Counted from the first letter of the stretch, positions 1-7,878 are shown. The stretch: DNA of 64,000 nt from JANQFV01 sp964468185 (GCA_964468185.1 CAYXTR010000005.1:1-64000); one strand, 5' to 3'. Notes: generated from the letters alone by a model not told the origin. Translations and numbers: made by a program.

Positions 1-67
1 TTCTCCTCAAGTGGCCGGTTTTCACCTGCCCTTCACTGGTACGTTTTGCCCGCCCCGCTGACACACG

Positions 68-229
68 CGGATCGGCAACAAGGAGCACCTGATCAAACGG
101 ATCGCCTGGCGGCTCCAGTCGCTGGCCGAAGGCGACCTGTCGGAACGGGCCCGCCGGCGAGCGGCGGAGTTGGCCTGCGACGCCGACATCCGCACGTCGG
201 TTCAAGAACCACGGCGTTGCGTTCGATAA
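68..229 (+). pseudogene. DUF2924 protein remnant
   Basis: Read in the frame of base 71, this stretch gives a peptide containing IGNKEHLIKRIAWRLQSLAE followed by GDLSERARRRAAELACDADI. I recognise this as the conserved core of DUF2924 proteins, which usually sit beside site-specific recombinases in phage-like or integrative elements. The frame hits a stop upstream (59-61) and ends at a TAA (227-229) soon after the core, so no full gene remains here. The window starts only 67 bases away, so a recombinase partner could lie outside. No promoter or ribosome binding site was found. The family match is from memory of the motif; the broken state is visible directly. Confidence 0.6.
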
Positions 230-235
230 TATTGC

Positions 236-2593
236 TCAGGTGGCGGTAACGCGGTGGACGGTGGCGTTTGGGGTCGTCCACGTGAGTTTGCCGCGGTCGG
301 TTCGTTGATTGGTGGCCAGTGGAGCGGAGTCGCCCGCGCTCTGGGTTGGTGCCGTCCTGCGGTCAACAGTGAGCGCAGTCGGGCTGGCGGCGGTGTAGCT
401 GAGTGCGATCGCGAGCTGGCGGTCGTCCTGGACGTTGAGGGTGACCGTGAAGTCGAGGTCGCGGAAGTGGAGGTTGCGGATCGTGTACTCGTGGCCGCGA
501 TGCAGCAGCCGCTCGGGGAGTGTCGGTGCGAGGTAGAACGCGGTTTGGTCGAGGTCCGCGGTTTCGCGCAGGCCGATGATGCTGCGGACGATGTGGAGAG
601 GGAGCGTGGCGCCCCAGCCGTAGCATTCGCCGCCGGGCTCGATGTCGGCTGACAGCGGCCAGTACTCGCACGCTACACCGGGAATGCGGTAGTCGAGCGC
701 ATCGGTGGCGTCGCCGAAGGTGGGGGTGCGTTGATCTGTGCGAGGGTAGATGCGGTCCGCGATGTCGGCCGTGGCTTCGGCGTTGAGTTCAAGCAGGCCG
801 GCCGTCCAGGCGGCTTCCGTGTACGCAAGGAAGAACGAGGGCCATTCGAGCCAGTGCTTGGGATTCTCGCGGAAGTACTCGAAGCGGGGGCGTATCGCGG
901 CGATCTGCTCAGGCGTCGCGACGCCGCAGGTGAGCGGGGCGAGCATCATGACGTCAACGTAGTCGGGGAGAATGATGGGTTCGTTGGTGCGCGTGTCGAA
1001 GTCGCGGAACCAACCGTCACGGAACATCTCGCGCGTGGCGGCGACGCGGCGTTCGGCGAGCTCACCCCAGCGCATTACGTCTCCAGAATGGCCGAGGATG
1101 TCCGCGAAGTGAGCCATGATCTGGAGCGCTTCGGCCATGCTCGATTCGACGTCCACGGTGCGGACGTTGTCGGCGTCGGCGCCTTCGGCTTCCGGAAAGC
1201 GGCGTGAGCCGTCCTGACCGGATTCCCAGTCACAGTGGCAGAAAAGCCAGCCGTGCTCATCGGTGCGATGGGTGAGCCACCAGTCGAGATAGACCTTGGC
1301 ACTCGGGTACAGTTGCTTGAGCCAGGCGATGTCGCCCGTGGCGGCGAAGATGGCGCGGAGGACATGAAACGGGAAGCACCAGGAGGGAGCGGTGCCGCAG
1401 GCCTTACCGTCAGCGGCGACCATGTTCATGCTGCCATCTTCGCGGCAACACGGGACATTCGGCTCGGGGGCGTCGGCGAACGTGCCGAGCATGACGTCTT
1501 GAGCGAGTTTCGGATCGGCGAGACTCATGGTGAGCATATCGACGCTGGCTTCGCCGAGGACGCTGCGCGGGGAGTGGATCTGCATGGCGTCCCAGGGATG
1601 CTTGAAGATGCCTGCGGGTGGGCGGACATTCATGCGAAGCGTCTCCCAGTCGTAGACCCAGCCGCGTTTCCACGTCGCGGGCCAGTCGCCGGCGAGTTGG
1701 GGGCAGCGGGACCAGAAGGCTTCGTCGGCGTCGAGCAGCTCTTCAAGGCCTGGGAGTGCTACCTGTTTGGCGGTGGCAAGTTCGGCGAGGGCGGCAGGTT
1801 CGTTAACGCCGCGGGCGAGGCAGACGAGAAATGAGGTGGATGCACCGGGGGGGGCGGTGAGGGCGTAGGATTGGACCGTGTAGAGGGGGCCGGGGCCGCG
1901 GACGCTGACCTGAGGCTGGCTGTCGAAGTTGTTCTCGCGCAGCCATTGATGGAGCGTGGCGGTGTCTGCCGTCGCCTTGTGGGCGTGACTCGGCACGTCG
2001 GCACCCAAGGCGAAGTAGTCGCCGTAGGCGGAGAAGGTGGTGACCGCGGCGTCGGCGGGTGGGACGAAGTGCATCCCGACGCCGTCAGCGCCCCACCAGC
2101 GGGTTTCCCAGAGGCCCAGAAGGTGGTGGGCGTGGAGGTGGATGTCGGTGGGGCTGTTGCCGTGGTTGCTCAGCGCAATGTGGCAGCCGAGGGTGTTCTC
2201 ACGGGGGAGAAACCAGCGGAAGCTGAAGGTGAGGTCGGTGAATGACCAGTCGTAGGTGAGCAGGTGTTTCGTGTGGTAGTGCGAGGTGATGGTGATGTCG
2301 TTGGTGGAGAAGTCGGTGGTTGTGACCAGGCGCGTGTCGGCGATCGTGACGGCGAAGTTGAGCAGTGCGAGGTAGTTGACGTGGCTGCGCGGGCCCGTGC
2401 CGTAGCAGCCACGAAACGTGCGGCACCAGTAACCGAAGCCGAGCGGCGGGACGGAGCGGATCACGCCGCTCTGGTTGGCCACCATGCTGTGATGGGGATT
2501 ATCCAGGTAGCCGTGCGGCGTGTAGTCGTCCTGTGGAAAGGTGATGGGCAGTACGAGGCCTGAAGCGTTTTTGTTCGAGCTTTGATCGGGCAT
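236..2593 (-). CDS. GH63/MGH1-like glycoside hydrolase
   Basis: A 785-residue protein without a signal peptide, so probably cytoplasmic. The N-terminal half (about 1-300) looks like a beta-rich domain. The middle (about 300-690) looks like an alpha/alpha toroid with aromatic-rich helices: FKHPWDAMQIHSPRSVLGE, HCDWESGQDGS, ACEYWPLSADIEPGGECYGW. The W-E-S-G-x-D-x-S motif is typical of GH63 and mannosylglycerate-hydrolase-like enzymes, where this region carries a catalytic acid. It probably removes sugars from an alpha-linked oligosaccharide; the substrate cannot be told. The ATG at 2593 has no clear Shine-Dalgarno sequence, so the start is moderately certain. The gene stands alone: downstream is a DUF2924 remnant and upstream a broken RHS gene, so it lies in an accessory stretch. 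Confidence 0.75.
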   Translation of the reverse strand: MPDQSSNKNASGLVLPITFPQDDYTPHGYLDNPHHSMVANQSGVIRSVPPLGFGYWCRTFRGCYGTGPRSHVNYLALLNFAVTIADTRLVTTTDFSTNDITITSHYHTKHLLTYDWSFTDLTFSFRWFLPRENTLGCHIALSNHGNSPTDIHLHAHHLLGLWETRWWGADGVGMHFVPPADAAVTTFSAYGDYFALGADVPSHAHKATADTATLHQWLRENNFDSQPQVSVRGPGPLYTVQSYALTAPPGASTSFLVCLARGVNEPAALAELATAKQVALPGLEELLDADEAFWSRCPQLAGDWPATWKRGWVYDWETLRMNVRPPAGIFKHPWDAMQIHSPRSVLGEASVDMLTMSLADPKLAQDVMLGTFADAPEPNVPCCREDGSMNMVAADGKACGTAPSWCFPFHVLRAIFAATGDIAWLKQLYPSAKVYLDWWLTHRTDEHGWLFCHCDWESGQDGSRRFPEAEGADADNVRTVDVESSMAEALQIMAHFADILGHSGDVMRWGELAERRVAATREMFRDGWFRDFDTRTNEPIILPDYVDVMMLAPLTCGVATPEQIAAIRPRFEYFRENPKHWLEWPSFFLAYTEAAWTAGLLELNAEATADIADRIYPRTDQRTPTFGDATDALDYRIPGVACEYWPLSADIEPGGECYGWGATLPLHIVRSIIGLRETADLDQTAFYLAPTLPERLLHRGHEYTIRNLHFRDLDFTVTLNVQDDRQLAIALSYTAASPTALTVDRRTAPTQSAGDSAPLATNQRTDRGKLTWTTPNATVHRVTAT

Positions 2594-2682
2594 TGCGCAC
2601 TCGAAGCTGATGTTGGGGCGTAGCGCCGGACACGGAACTGGCGCGGGTGGGTATCGTCGGGGAAATCGAGCGGATGCTCAAG

Positions 2683-3132
2683 CTAGTGGCGGGGCGGTTG
2701 ATGGATGCTGCGCGGGGTTGGGCTGGTTGGCGCTGGTCGGCTGGCGTGGACGTTGTGGTGGCCGGGCCCCCAGTCGCCGACGCCGGTTTCGTCGTCCCCG
2801 TATCTGGTGCTGAAGCGGAACGGCTGCTGCCAGAGGCCGCGCTCGGCGGTGTTGAGCACGTTGCCGTAGGCGCCGTACTGGTGGGTGACGAGCAGGCGAT
2901 CGGCGTACTACTGGTCGGCAAAGGCGCCGCCGTGGCCGGTGGCCCAAACGATGACCTGTACGACGTGGCCAGCGGCGTCGTGGAGGTAGAGCGCGTCGAG
3001 GTCGTCGGCGGTGCTGCTCGTGCCGTGAGTGTCGTGGGCGGTGAACAGGCCGCCGATGCCGCCGGCGGATTTCAGGCAGGCAGGCGAGACGCCTGCTCCG
3101 TCGGTTTGACCTCCGAAGTCGCGGCCGCAGGT
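2683..3132 (-). pseudogene. RHS-repeat protein C-terminal remnant
   Basis: Translated on the minus strand this gives GRDFGG, then AGGIGGLFTAHDTHG, LDALYLHDAAGHVVQ, an in-frame stop (2908-2910), then VTHQYGAYGNVLNTAERGLW and QQPFRFSTRYGDDETGVGDW. This is the RHS-associated core pattern (beta-hairpin shell closing region, FRFSTKY...DxETG). The expected YRYYxPxxGRW end is lost, the frame ends at 2683-2685, and a short insertion (3080-3096 hairpin) separates GRDFGG from AGGIGGL. Intact RHS proteins are very large and carry toxin tips; only about 150 codons are left here. No start or upstream coding part is present: the remnant stops exactly at a repeated motif at 3133-3150. It is therefore a decayed fragment, not a working gene. 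Confidence 0.8.
3080..3096. repeat. Short hairpin repeat inside RHS remnant
   Basis: GCAGGCG, loop AGA, CGCCTGC: a perfect 7-bp stem. It interrupts the RHS reading frame between two blocks that are normally almost contiguous, so it appears to be an inserted REP-like hairpin. Confidence 0.55.
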
Positions 3133-3150
3133 GGTGGCTGTCCCTAATTA
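3133..3150 (+). repeat. GGTGGCTGTCCCTAATTA motif, copy 1
   Basis: An 18-base sequence that recurs exactly at 26396-26413, with its first 12 bases also found inverted at 6513-6524. It forms the boundary of the RHS remnant. Motifs of this kind can mark ends of REP-associated (Y1) transposase elements; that reading is an inference, since no such transposase gene is in the window. Confidence 0.6.
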
Positions 3151-3187
3151 GTCGGGGCGTGTTGGTTTGCGGTCATGACCCTGTCTC

Positions 3188-3907
3188 TCAGTGTAGTCGG
3201 TTTTTGGGGACCCGATACGGCCTCGCTGTTTGACGAGGCCGGCAGAGCACTGCCAGCAACATTGCCAGCGCTCCACCTGGCTCCGGCACATAAGCCGTCA
3301 CGCCAGCTAGAAAGGCACGCTGCACACCGTCGCCGCCCATGTCGACCAGCTCGATTCGGTCGAGCGTCTGATTGTGGAACTCTGCGGGTAACTGAATCTG
3401 CTGCTTGTCCAGACGGACATCGTCGCCATTTGGGCCAACCGACACGACGTTCACGGTTGTCACGCCGTTAATCTCGTTCGTATACACCGCGTTGTTGTAG
3501 TCGCGGATGTCGTCGTCGCCGATCAGCGGGACCTCATACTCCGCGCCGTCTGCGCCATAGAACCGGAGCCATGCCATTTCGCCCGGACCAGGCACTCCCC
3601 AACGCGTGTTGATCAGCGTATGCACCTCGCTCACGCCGAACAGACCTGTCCAGATCTCGAGGATGCGCGGGTTCTCGCCCGCGGCTATGTGCGCATCCCA
3701 GACATTCGACCCGCCCGCAGGGATGTCGAACGGCACACCGCCCAGTATGACCTCCCCTTCCGGGAAGTCCTGGGAGGCCGGGTCGTCAAGGTCCTGCATC
3801 CGGAAGTTGTGACTGCCAGAGAAATCCGCCGGCACCCACTCGGCAATGGCCGGAGGACACGACGCCACCACCAGAAGAATCAATAGTAGTAGCACACAAG
3901 AGCGCAT
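3188..3907 (-). CDS. PEP-CTERM sorted secreted protein
   Basis: A 239-residue exported protein of unknown function. The start chosen is the ATG at 3907, which has AGGAGG six bases upstream; a longer frame to 3964 has no such site. It begins MRSCVLLLLILLVVASCPPA, a signal peptide, and ends VPEPGGALAMLLAVL followed by CRPRQTARPYR. That is a Pro-Glu-Pro motif, a hydrophobic segment and a basic tail, the PEP-CTERM sorting signal recognised by exosortase. The mature part is Gly/Asp-rich with no family I recognise (NFRMQDLDDPA, DRIELVDMGGDGVQR). The basic tail is longer than usual and overlaps a GGCCTCG/CGAGGCC inverted repeat at 3219-3240. A tiny lipoprotein gene ends 63 bases upstream and may share its transcript. 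Confidence 0.8.
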   Translation of the reverse strand: MRSCVLLLLILLVVASCPPAIAEWVPADFSGSHNFRMQDLDDPASQDFPEGEVILGGVPFDIPAGGSNVWDAHIAAGENPRILEIWTGLFGVSEVHTLINTRWGVPGPGEMAWLRFYGADGAEYEVPLIGDDDIRDYNNAVYTNEINGVTTVNVVSVGPNGDDVRLDKQQIQLPAEFHNQTLDRIELVDMGGDGVQRAFLAGVTAYVPEPGGALAMLLAVLCRPRQTARPYRVPKNRLH

Positions 3908-3970
3908 GGCTTCCTCCTGTACATTGCCGCCCGTGAGTGTGGCGTGCCGTCCTTCACCCCGCACCGGCGC

Positions 3971-4021
3971 CTAGCAGCCGGATAACCACAGCAAGACAAG
4001 TACAATTAAGAACAGCCGCAT
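3971..4021 (-). CDS. 16-residue lipoprotein signal peptide ORF
   Basis: The ATG at 4021 is preceded by AAGGAGA at a good distance and encodes MRLFLIVLVLLWLSGC, then TAG. The peptide is a charged N-terminus, a hydrophobic core and an LSGC lipobox, with translation ending at the lipidated cysteine itself. If made, it would be exported and processed to a lipid-modified single cysteine, so it may be a leader or a functional mini-lipoprotein of the entericidin sort. It sits 63 bases before the PEP-CTERM gene on the same strand, and a GGCGCT/AGCGCC hairpin (4043-4058) lies in its leader. It is too short for normal gene calling. The fit of ribosome site, signal and lipobox makes it credible, but expression is unproven. 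Confidence 0.55.
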   Translation of the reverse strand: MRLFLIVLVLLWLSGC

Positions 4022-4137
4022 CTCGGTCTCCTTCATGGGCCGGGCGCTACCCAGCGCCGCCTTTCATCGTGGCCTCAAACAAGATGCTGCGCCCGAAGGG
4101 GGCAGGATCCCGTCATGTTCATCACGCTGGGTTAAGC

Positions 4138-5058
4138 TCAAATTGCCGCCCCTTTCTTGCCATTGCGCCGCCGACACAGGAGCTGGATGTTGTCGACCGT
4201 GTTCGCACCGCCTCTCGAATGCGGAATGATGTGGTCGAACTCCAGGTAGTCAGCGGCGCCGCACTCCACACACCTCCCGCCGTCCCGCTGCCACACAGCC
4301 GTCTTCACGTCCTGCGTGATATGCCGAGTCCGCTGCTCGTAGCCGACGTCGACCTGTCGGTGGTACGCGGCGACGATCCGCGTCAGGTGCGCCGCCGCCA
4401 ACTCTGGATCGTTGATATAGAACGTATTCGTGGCGGCGGCGGTCTTGCAGATCACGTTCAGCGCGGTCTCCTGGAAATTGACCGAGTTAATAGCCTCGAT
4501 CGAGATGTCAACCGGGAGACTGGGCGAAACGAAGCACAGCCGCATCGAGGTGAAGAACAGGTCGCCAGTGTGCGTGTTACCCTTTCGGTCCGCTACGTTG
4601 GCCGGGCAGTGATGCCAGAGCAACTCTGAGTTGCGCAGCAGAAACCCCCTGCTATCGGTGAGCGGAGTCGCCGCGCCTGCCTCGATGGATCGCAGAACCT
4701 CTGCGCGAGCCTGCTGACGCTTCGCCGCGGCGTCCGCAGTGTGCCGGCGTTCCATCTCTTTCCGTTCGAGCGAACGCCTGCGCATTGCCAGGACCCCATA
4801 GCCGAGCGCCGCGACAACGACGATGCCTGCAGATACAGCCAAGAGGATCAGTACAACCCGCAACGCAGCCGCTCGGTACACGATCGCCAGGATCAAGATA
4901 ATCAGAAACGTGAGCACAGTTCCGGAGTAGAGCGCCACCTGCGCGCCCTCGGGCAGGCCACGTGCCCACGCGACCGTCTGCCGAATAGAACCAACTACTC
5001 CGCGCGAGCCTGCGTCCACGCGCGAGTGTTCTTCGACTCGTTCGTTCTTCGAGATCAT
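4138..5058 (-). CDS. Membrane-anchored HNH endonuclease-like protein
   Basis: 306 residues from the ATG at 5058, which has AAGGGGTGATC just upstream; a GTG at 5076 is less likely. Order: a polar N-terminus, two hydrophobic helices (VALYSGTVLTFLIILILAIV and VVLILLAVSAGIVVVAALGY), a charged coiled segment (LERKEMERRHTADAAAKRQ), and a small beta-rich domain resembling a bacterial PH/GRAM module (HTGDLFFTSMRLCFVSPS). A C-terminal HNH domain follows, with GGRCVECGAADYLEFDHIIP and SRGGANTVDNIQLLC. The HNH residues D-H, N and the first zinc pair C-x-x-C are present. The second pair reads C-R-R-R where C-x-x-C is usual, because of a CGC codon where TGC is expected. It may be a membrane-tethered nuclease or an inactive derivative. 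It stands alone on the minus strand between two PEP-CTERM genes. Confidence 0.75.
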   Translation of the reverse strand: MISKNERVEEHSRVDAGSRGVVGSIRQTVAWARGLPEGAQVALYSGTVLTFLIILILAIVYRAAALRVVLILLAVSAGIVVVAALGYGVLAMRRRSLERKEMERRHTADAAAKRQQARAEVLRSIEAGAATPLTDSRGFLLRNSELLWHHCPANVADRKGNTHTGDLFFTSMRLCFVSPSLPVDISIEAINSVNFQETALNVICKTAAATNTFYINDPELAAAHLTRIVAAYHRQVDVGYEQRTRHITQDVKTAVWQRDGGRCVECGAADYLEFDHIIPHSRGGANTVDNIQLLCRRRNGKKGAAI

Positions 5059-5190
5059 CCGATCACCCCTTTTCACTTAATTATCCCGCGCGTGCTGGAA
5101 GCGAAATGATCAAAGCACCCGCCGGTAAAGGCAGTGTACCACGTACCCAGCCGTTTCACAAAGATCCAGTTGCTGAGCAGCGGTACCACG

Positions 5191-6171
5191 CTACCGCCGA
5201 CGCAATCCGGCCAGTACCGCCAGTGCAAGCAGGCTGAACGTTCCGGGTTCGGGGACCAACGCGACACGGAAACCGAATTGGCGATACGCGTCCGACGGTA
5301 GGTGGGGAATGTAGTTCCCCGCGAATCCGGGTCCATCGTAGCATGACCCGCCCTGCAAAATACGGGCCCACGGATTGAGGATCGTCTCGTTCCACTCCCA
5401 GACATTCCCGCCTTGGTCAAAGGTGCCGTAAGGGCTGGCGGAGTTCTCGAACTCACCGACCTCCGTCCGCCAGTACGGGCTACCGATGGTGTAATCACCA
5501 TACCCGTCCTCGAAGTTGGCATTGTTGCCCGGATCCGGGTCGATCAGATCGTTGCTCGGAACGGCGTCGTTGCTCGTGGGGTAGTCGTAGTAGTTCCCCG
5601 TCACGCCGTCGTTCTTGTGATACGCCGCCTTGTACCACTCGTCTGTCGACGGCGTCACCCAGGTCGCATCCGCCTCGCGCATGACCTGCATGAGCGCCTC
5701 GTCACCCGTTGCGCCATCCAGGAAGTACGAGCCATCCTCGGTGGTCGTCAGATCCTGCGGTCCTGTTGGTTGACCGTTGTGCAGCCAATTGCTGAAGCGG
5801 GCCGCGTCGCCCCACGATATGTAGTTCACTGGGCGATCGGCCCAGTCCGATGCCACCGTGTACGTGTAGCTGCCCGACGAGCCGGTCCGCTCTATTTTGC
5901 AGCCGTAATCGCTCGACCACATGTGCGTGTTGTACAGTCCATACGTGTCCGTCGCGGCCACGGCGTTGAGGAACTCCGTGTACTGCCCGGCGGTCACCTC
6001 ATACTTGCCGATGTTGTACACGTAGTCCACGTCGCCGTAGCCGTGCCCGTGCGTGTCATTCGCGTTGCCCGGATTGCCGACCGTCACCGTCTCGATCTCG
6101 ACCCCCTGAACCTCCACCGCGCACATGATTGCTACAAAACCGACAAAAACTCGGCTCGCTCGCTTCGACAT
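5191..6171 (-). CDS. SUMF1-domain protein with PEP-CTERM tail
   Basis: 326 residues; the ATG at 6171 follows GGAGGAG. It starts with a signal peptide (MSKRASRVFVGFVAIMCAVE). The body is a formylglycine-generating-enzyme (SUMF1/C-lectin-like) fold: YNIGKYEVTAGQYTEFLNAV, RPVNYISWGDAARFSNWL, TPSTDEWYKAAYH, FDQGGNVWEWNE, GFRVALVPEP. It ends VPEPGTFSLLALAVLAGLRR, a classic PEP-CTERM signal, so the protein is sent to the exosortase pathway and outer surface. The position corresponding to the enzyme's active cysteines is not convincingly kept, so it is probably a binding or structural member, as most planctomycete secreted SUMF1 proteins are thought to be. A good promoter lies at 6235-6263. No sulfatase is nearby. 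Confidence 0.85.
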   Translation of the reverse strand: MSKRASRVFVGFVAIMCAVEVQGVEIETVTVGNPGNANDTHGHGYGDVDYVYNIGKYEVTAGQYTEFLNAVAATDTYGLYNTHMWSSDYGCKIERTGSSGSYTYTVASDWADRPVNYISWGDAARFSNWLHNGQPTGPQDLTTTEDGSYFLDGATGDEALMQVMREADATWVTPSTDEWYKAAYHKNDGVTGNYYDYPTSNDAVPSNDLIDPDPGNNANFEDGYGDYTIGSPYWRTEVGEFENSASPYGTFDQGGNVWEWNETILNPWARILQGGSCYDGPGFAGNYIPHLPSDAYRQFGFRVALVPEPGTFSLLALAVLAGLRRR

Positions 6172-6234
6172 GATCTGCTCCTCCAGTCTGATAGAGACTT
6201 GATCGACATGGGGTACGCCCCCGCAGCCAACCGT

Positions 6235-6263
6235 ATTTTACGAGCAGCCGCCTCGAAAGCCAA
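6235..6263 (-). promoter_or_regulatory. Sigma-70-type promoter for SUMF1/PEP-CTERM gene
   Basis: On the minus strand TTGGCT, a 17-base spacer and TAAAAT stand about 65 bases before the ATG at 6171. Spacing is ideal and both hexamers match consensus at four or more positions. Confidence 0.5.
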
Positions 6264-6377
6264 CCCCTCCGGCCGTCCCCGCCGTATCCCCGGCGACGTG
6301 GCAATCAATTGCGCCGACCACGCCGCCGTGCAACAAACTCAGTAACCGCAGCCAGCACGCCTTGTTTGTACTGAGCC

Positions 6378-6602
6378 TCAAAACGGAATGTCATCGGGGT
6401 CGATGTCGCCGGTGTCATCCTCTGTACTTTCGCTTGGCGGTGTAGACTTCGGCGGTGCTTTCCGGCTCATCGCCGGCGGAGCGCTCTGGTGTTTCCCGCC
6501 GCTCAAAAAACCGGGACAGCCACCAAGTTCGCGCCACGTCCCACTGAGCCGACCCGGCCACTCCGCCAACCCGACCGCCGCCTGATCGCGCCACCAACAC
6601 AC
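6378..6602 (-). CDS. Hypothetical ORF with SSB-like acidic tail
   Basis: 74 codons immediately downstream of aroB. No family is recognised in the body, but the last residues are EDDTGDIDPDDIPF, which closely resembles the C-terminal tip of single-stranded DNA-binding protein (DDDIPF). SSB tips recruit repair and replication proteins, so a real protein with this tail could dock on the same partners. No OB fold is present. The middle of the frame contains the repeated GGTGGCTGTCCC motif (6513-6524, reversed), so the N-terminal part may be repeat-derived and the tail a remnant of a longer gene. An internal ATG would give a 30-residue peptide (MSRKAPPKSTPPSES...). No clear ribosome site supports either start. 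Confidence 0.35.
   Translation of the reverse strand: MCWWRDQAAVGLAEWPGRLSGTWRELGGCPGFLSGGKHQSAPPAMSRKAPPKSTPPSESTEDDTGDIDPDDIPF
6513..6524 (-). repeat. GGTGGCTGTCCC partial motif, inverted copy
   Basis: The first 12 bases of the motif at 3133 and 26396, here on the minus strand and followed by GGTTTTTTGAG instead of TAATTA. Confidence 0.45.
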
Positions 6603-6611
6603 TCGATTTCA

Positions 6612-7691
6612 TCACCCCGGCTGAATCACCCCCAACCCCGCCCCGACCTCCCCATCCCTCACATCCGCCACCAGCTCCGTCTCCCCCAACGTCTTCAGCA
6701 GCACATAACGCACCGCCCCACCCCGCGCCTTCTTGTCCACCCGACACGCCGCCACCACCGCGTCCACCGCCAGCGCCCGCGGCAACCGCGTCGGCAACCC
6801 CAGCTTCTCAATCAACCCCCGCACCCGCTTCGCCACACCCGCGCCCAACAGCCCACGCCGCACCGCAATTTCATTCTCGGCGAGCATCCCCAGCGCCACA
6901 CACTCCCCATGCCGCAATTCATACTCCAGCAAATGCTCAACCGCATGCCCGATCGTGTGCCCATAGTTCAGAATCGCCCGCACCCCCGTCTCCCGCTCAT
7001 CCCGCGCCACAATCTCCGCCTTCAGCCCACAATTCCGCGCAATCAACTCCGCCACCACGCCCCCCTCCCGCGCGTGCAGCCGGTCCGCATTCCGCTCATG
7101 CCACTCAAAAAAGTCCACCGACCGAATCGCCGCCTGCTTCACACTCTCCGCCAATCCCGCCGCAAACTCACGCGCCGGCAACGTTGCCAGGAATTCAGTA
7201 TCAATAATCACCGCCCCCGGCTGATGAAACGCCCCGACCAGGTTCTTCCCCGCCCGCAGGTTCACCCCCGTCTTCCCACCAACCGACGCATCCACCGCCG
7301 CCAGCGTACTCGTCGGCACCTGCACAAACCGAATCCCCCGCAACCACGTCGCCGCCACGTATCCCCCCAGATCGCCCGCCACTCCACCCCCCAACGTGAT
7401 AATCAGCCCGCCCCGCTCAATCCGCTGCGCCGCGAGCTGCTCATGAAACCGCTCCACAACCACCGGCGACTTGCTCCCCTCGCCCGCCGGAAACGTCCAG
7501 ATAACCGCCTCGCGCGGCAAGTGCTCCAACAACCGCTCCCCGTGCAGCCGAGCGACATTCTCATCCGCAATCACCACCACCTGCCCCGGTGCATCCGGGA
7601 AACAGTCGCACTTCTGAATCACCGCACGAGCGTAGGGGCCGATGATTATCGGATACGTGCGCTCACCCAGCTCAACATGGATCGTCTTCAT
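6612..7691 (-). CDS. aroB: 3-dehydroquinate synthase
   Basis: Second step of the shikimate pathway: converts DAHP to 3-dehydroquinate in the cytoplasm with NAD and a divalent metal. 359 residues from the ATG at 7691 (MKTIHVELGERTYPIIIG), the usual family length; a longer frame from 7721 is unlikely. Family blocks are clear: FPAGEGSKS, ITLGGGVAGDLGGYVAATWL, QVPTSTLAAVDASVGGKTGV, then the metal-binding region with AAGLAESVKQA, LNYGHTIGHAVE and HGECVALGM. The NAD-binding and metal-ligand residues (Glu in the AESVK block, His in GHTIGH and HGECV) are present. It is transcribed away from folC; the 226-base gap between them holds the folC promoter. The SSB-tailed ORF follows it closely. Confidence 0.97.
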   Translation of the reverse strand: MKTIHVELGERTYPIIIGPYARAVIQKCDCFPDAPGQVVVIADENVARLHGERLLEHLPREAVIWTFPAGEGSKSPVVVERFHEQLAAQRIERGGLIITLGGGVAGDLGGYVAATWLRGIRFVQVPTSTLAAVDASVGGKTGVNLRAGKNLVGAFHQPGAVIIDTEFLATLPAREFAAGLAESVKQAAIRSVDFFEWHERNADRLHAREGGVVAELIARNCGLKAEIVARDERETGVRAILNYGHTIGHAVEHLLEYELRHGECVALGMLAENEIAVRRGLLGAGVAKRVRGLIEKLGLPTRLPRALAVDAVVAACRVDKKARGGAVRYVLLKTLGETELVADVRDGEVGAGLGVIQPG

Positions 7692-7878
7692 GGCTATTAC
7701 CGCTCCAAGCCCCCGCACCAAAGTCTATCGCGAGCGTACTACAGTTGTGGAGAGTTGCAAAGCCCGCCCGGAACGCGGCATGCCAGCAGCTAAGCCTCTG
7801 CACGATAACGTGTTTCATTATCGACACTTACGCGTCGATGTGAGCACTCCGTTGAGAAGGTGAGTGCCGCGCAGGTTA

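Noticed and set aside
2647..3147. A 166-codon + strand frame at the RHS remnant
   Set aside because: The minus strand carries recognisable RHS core motifs through the same bases; the + frame is a shadow.
3219..3240. GGCCTCG/CGAGGCC inverted repeat as a terminator of the PEP-CTERM gene
   Set aside because: It lies inside the coding end and has no T-run on either strand.
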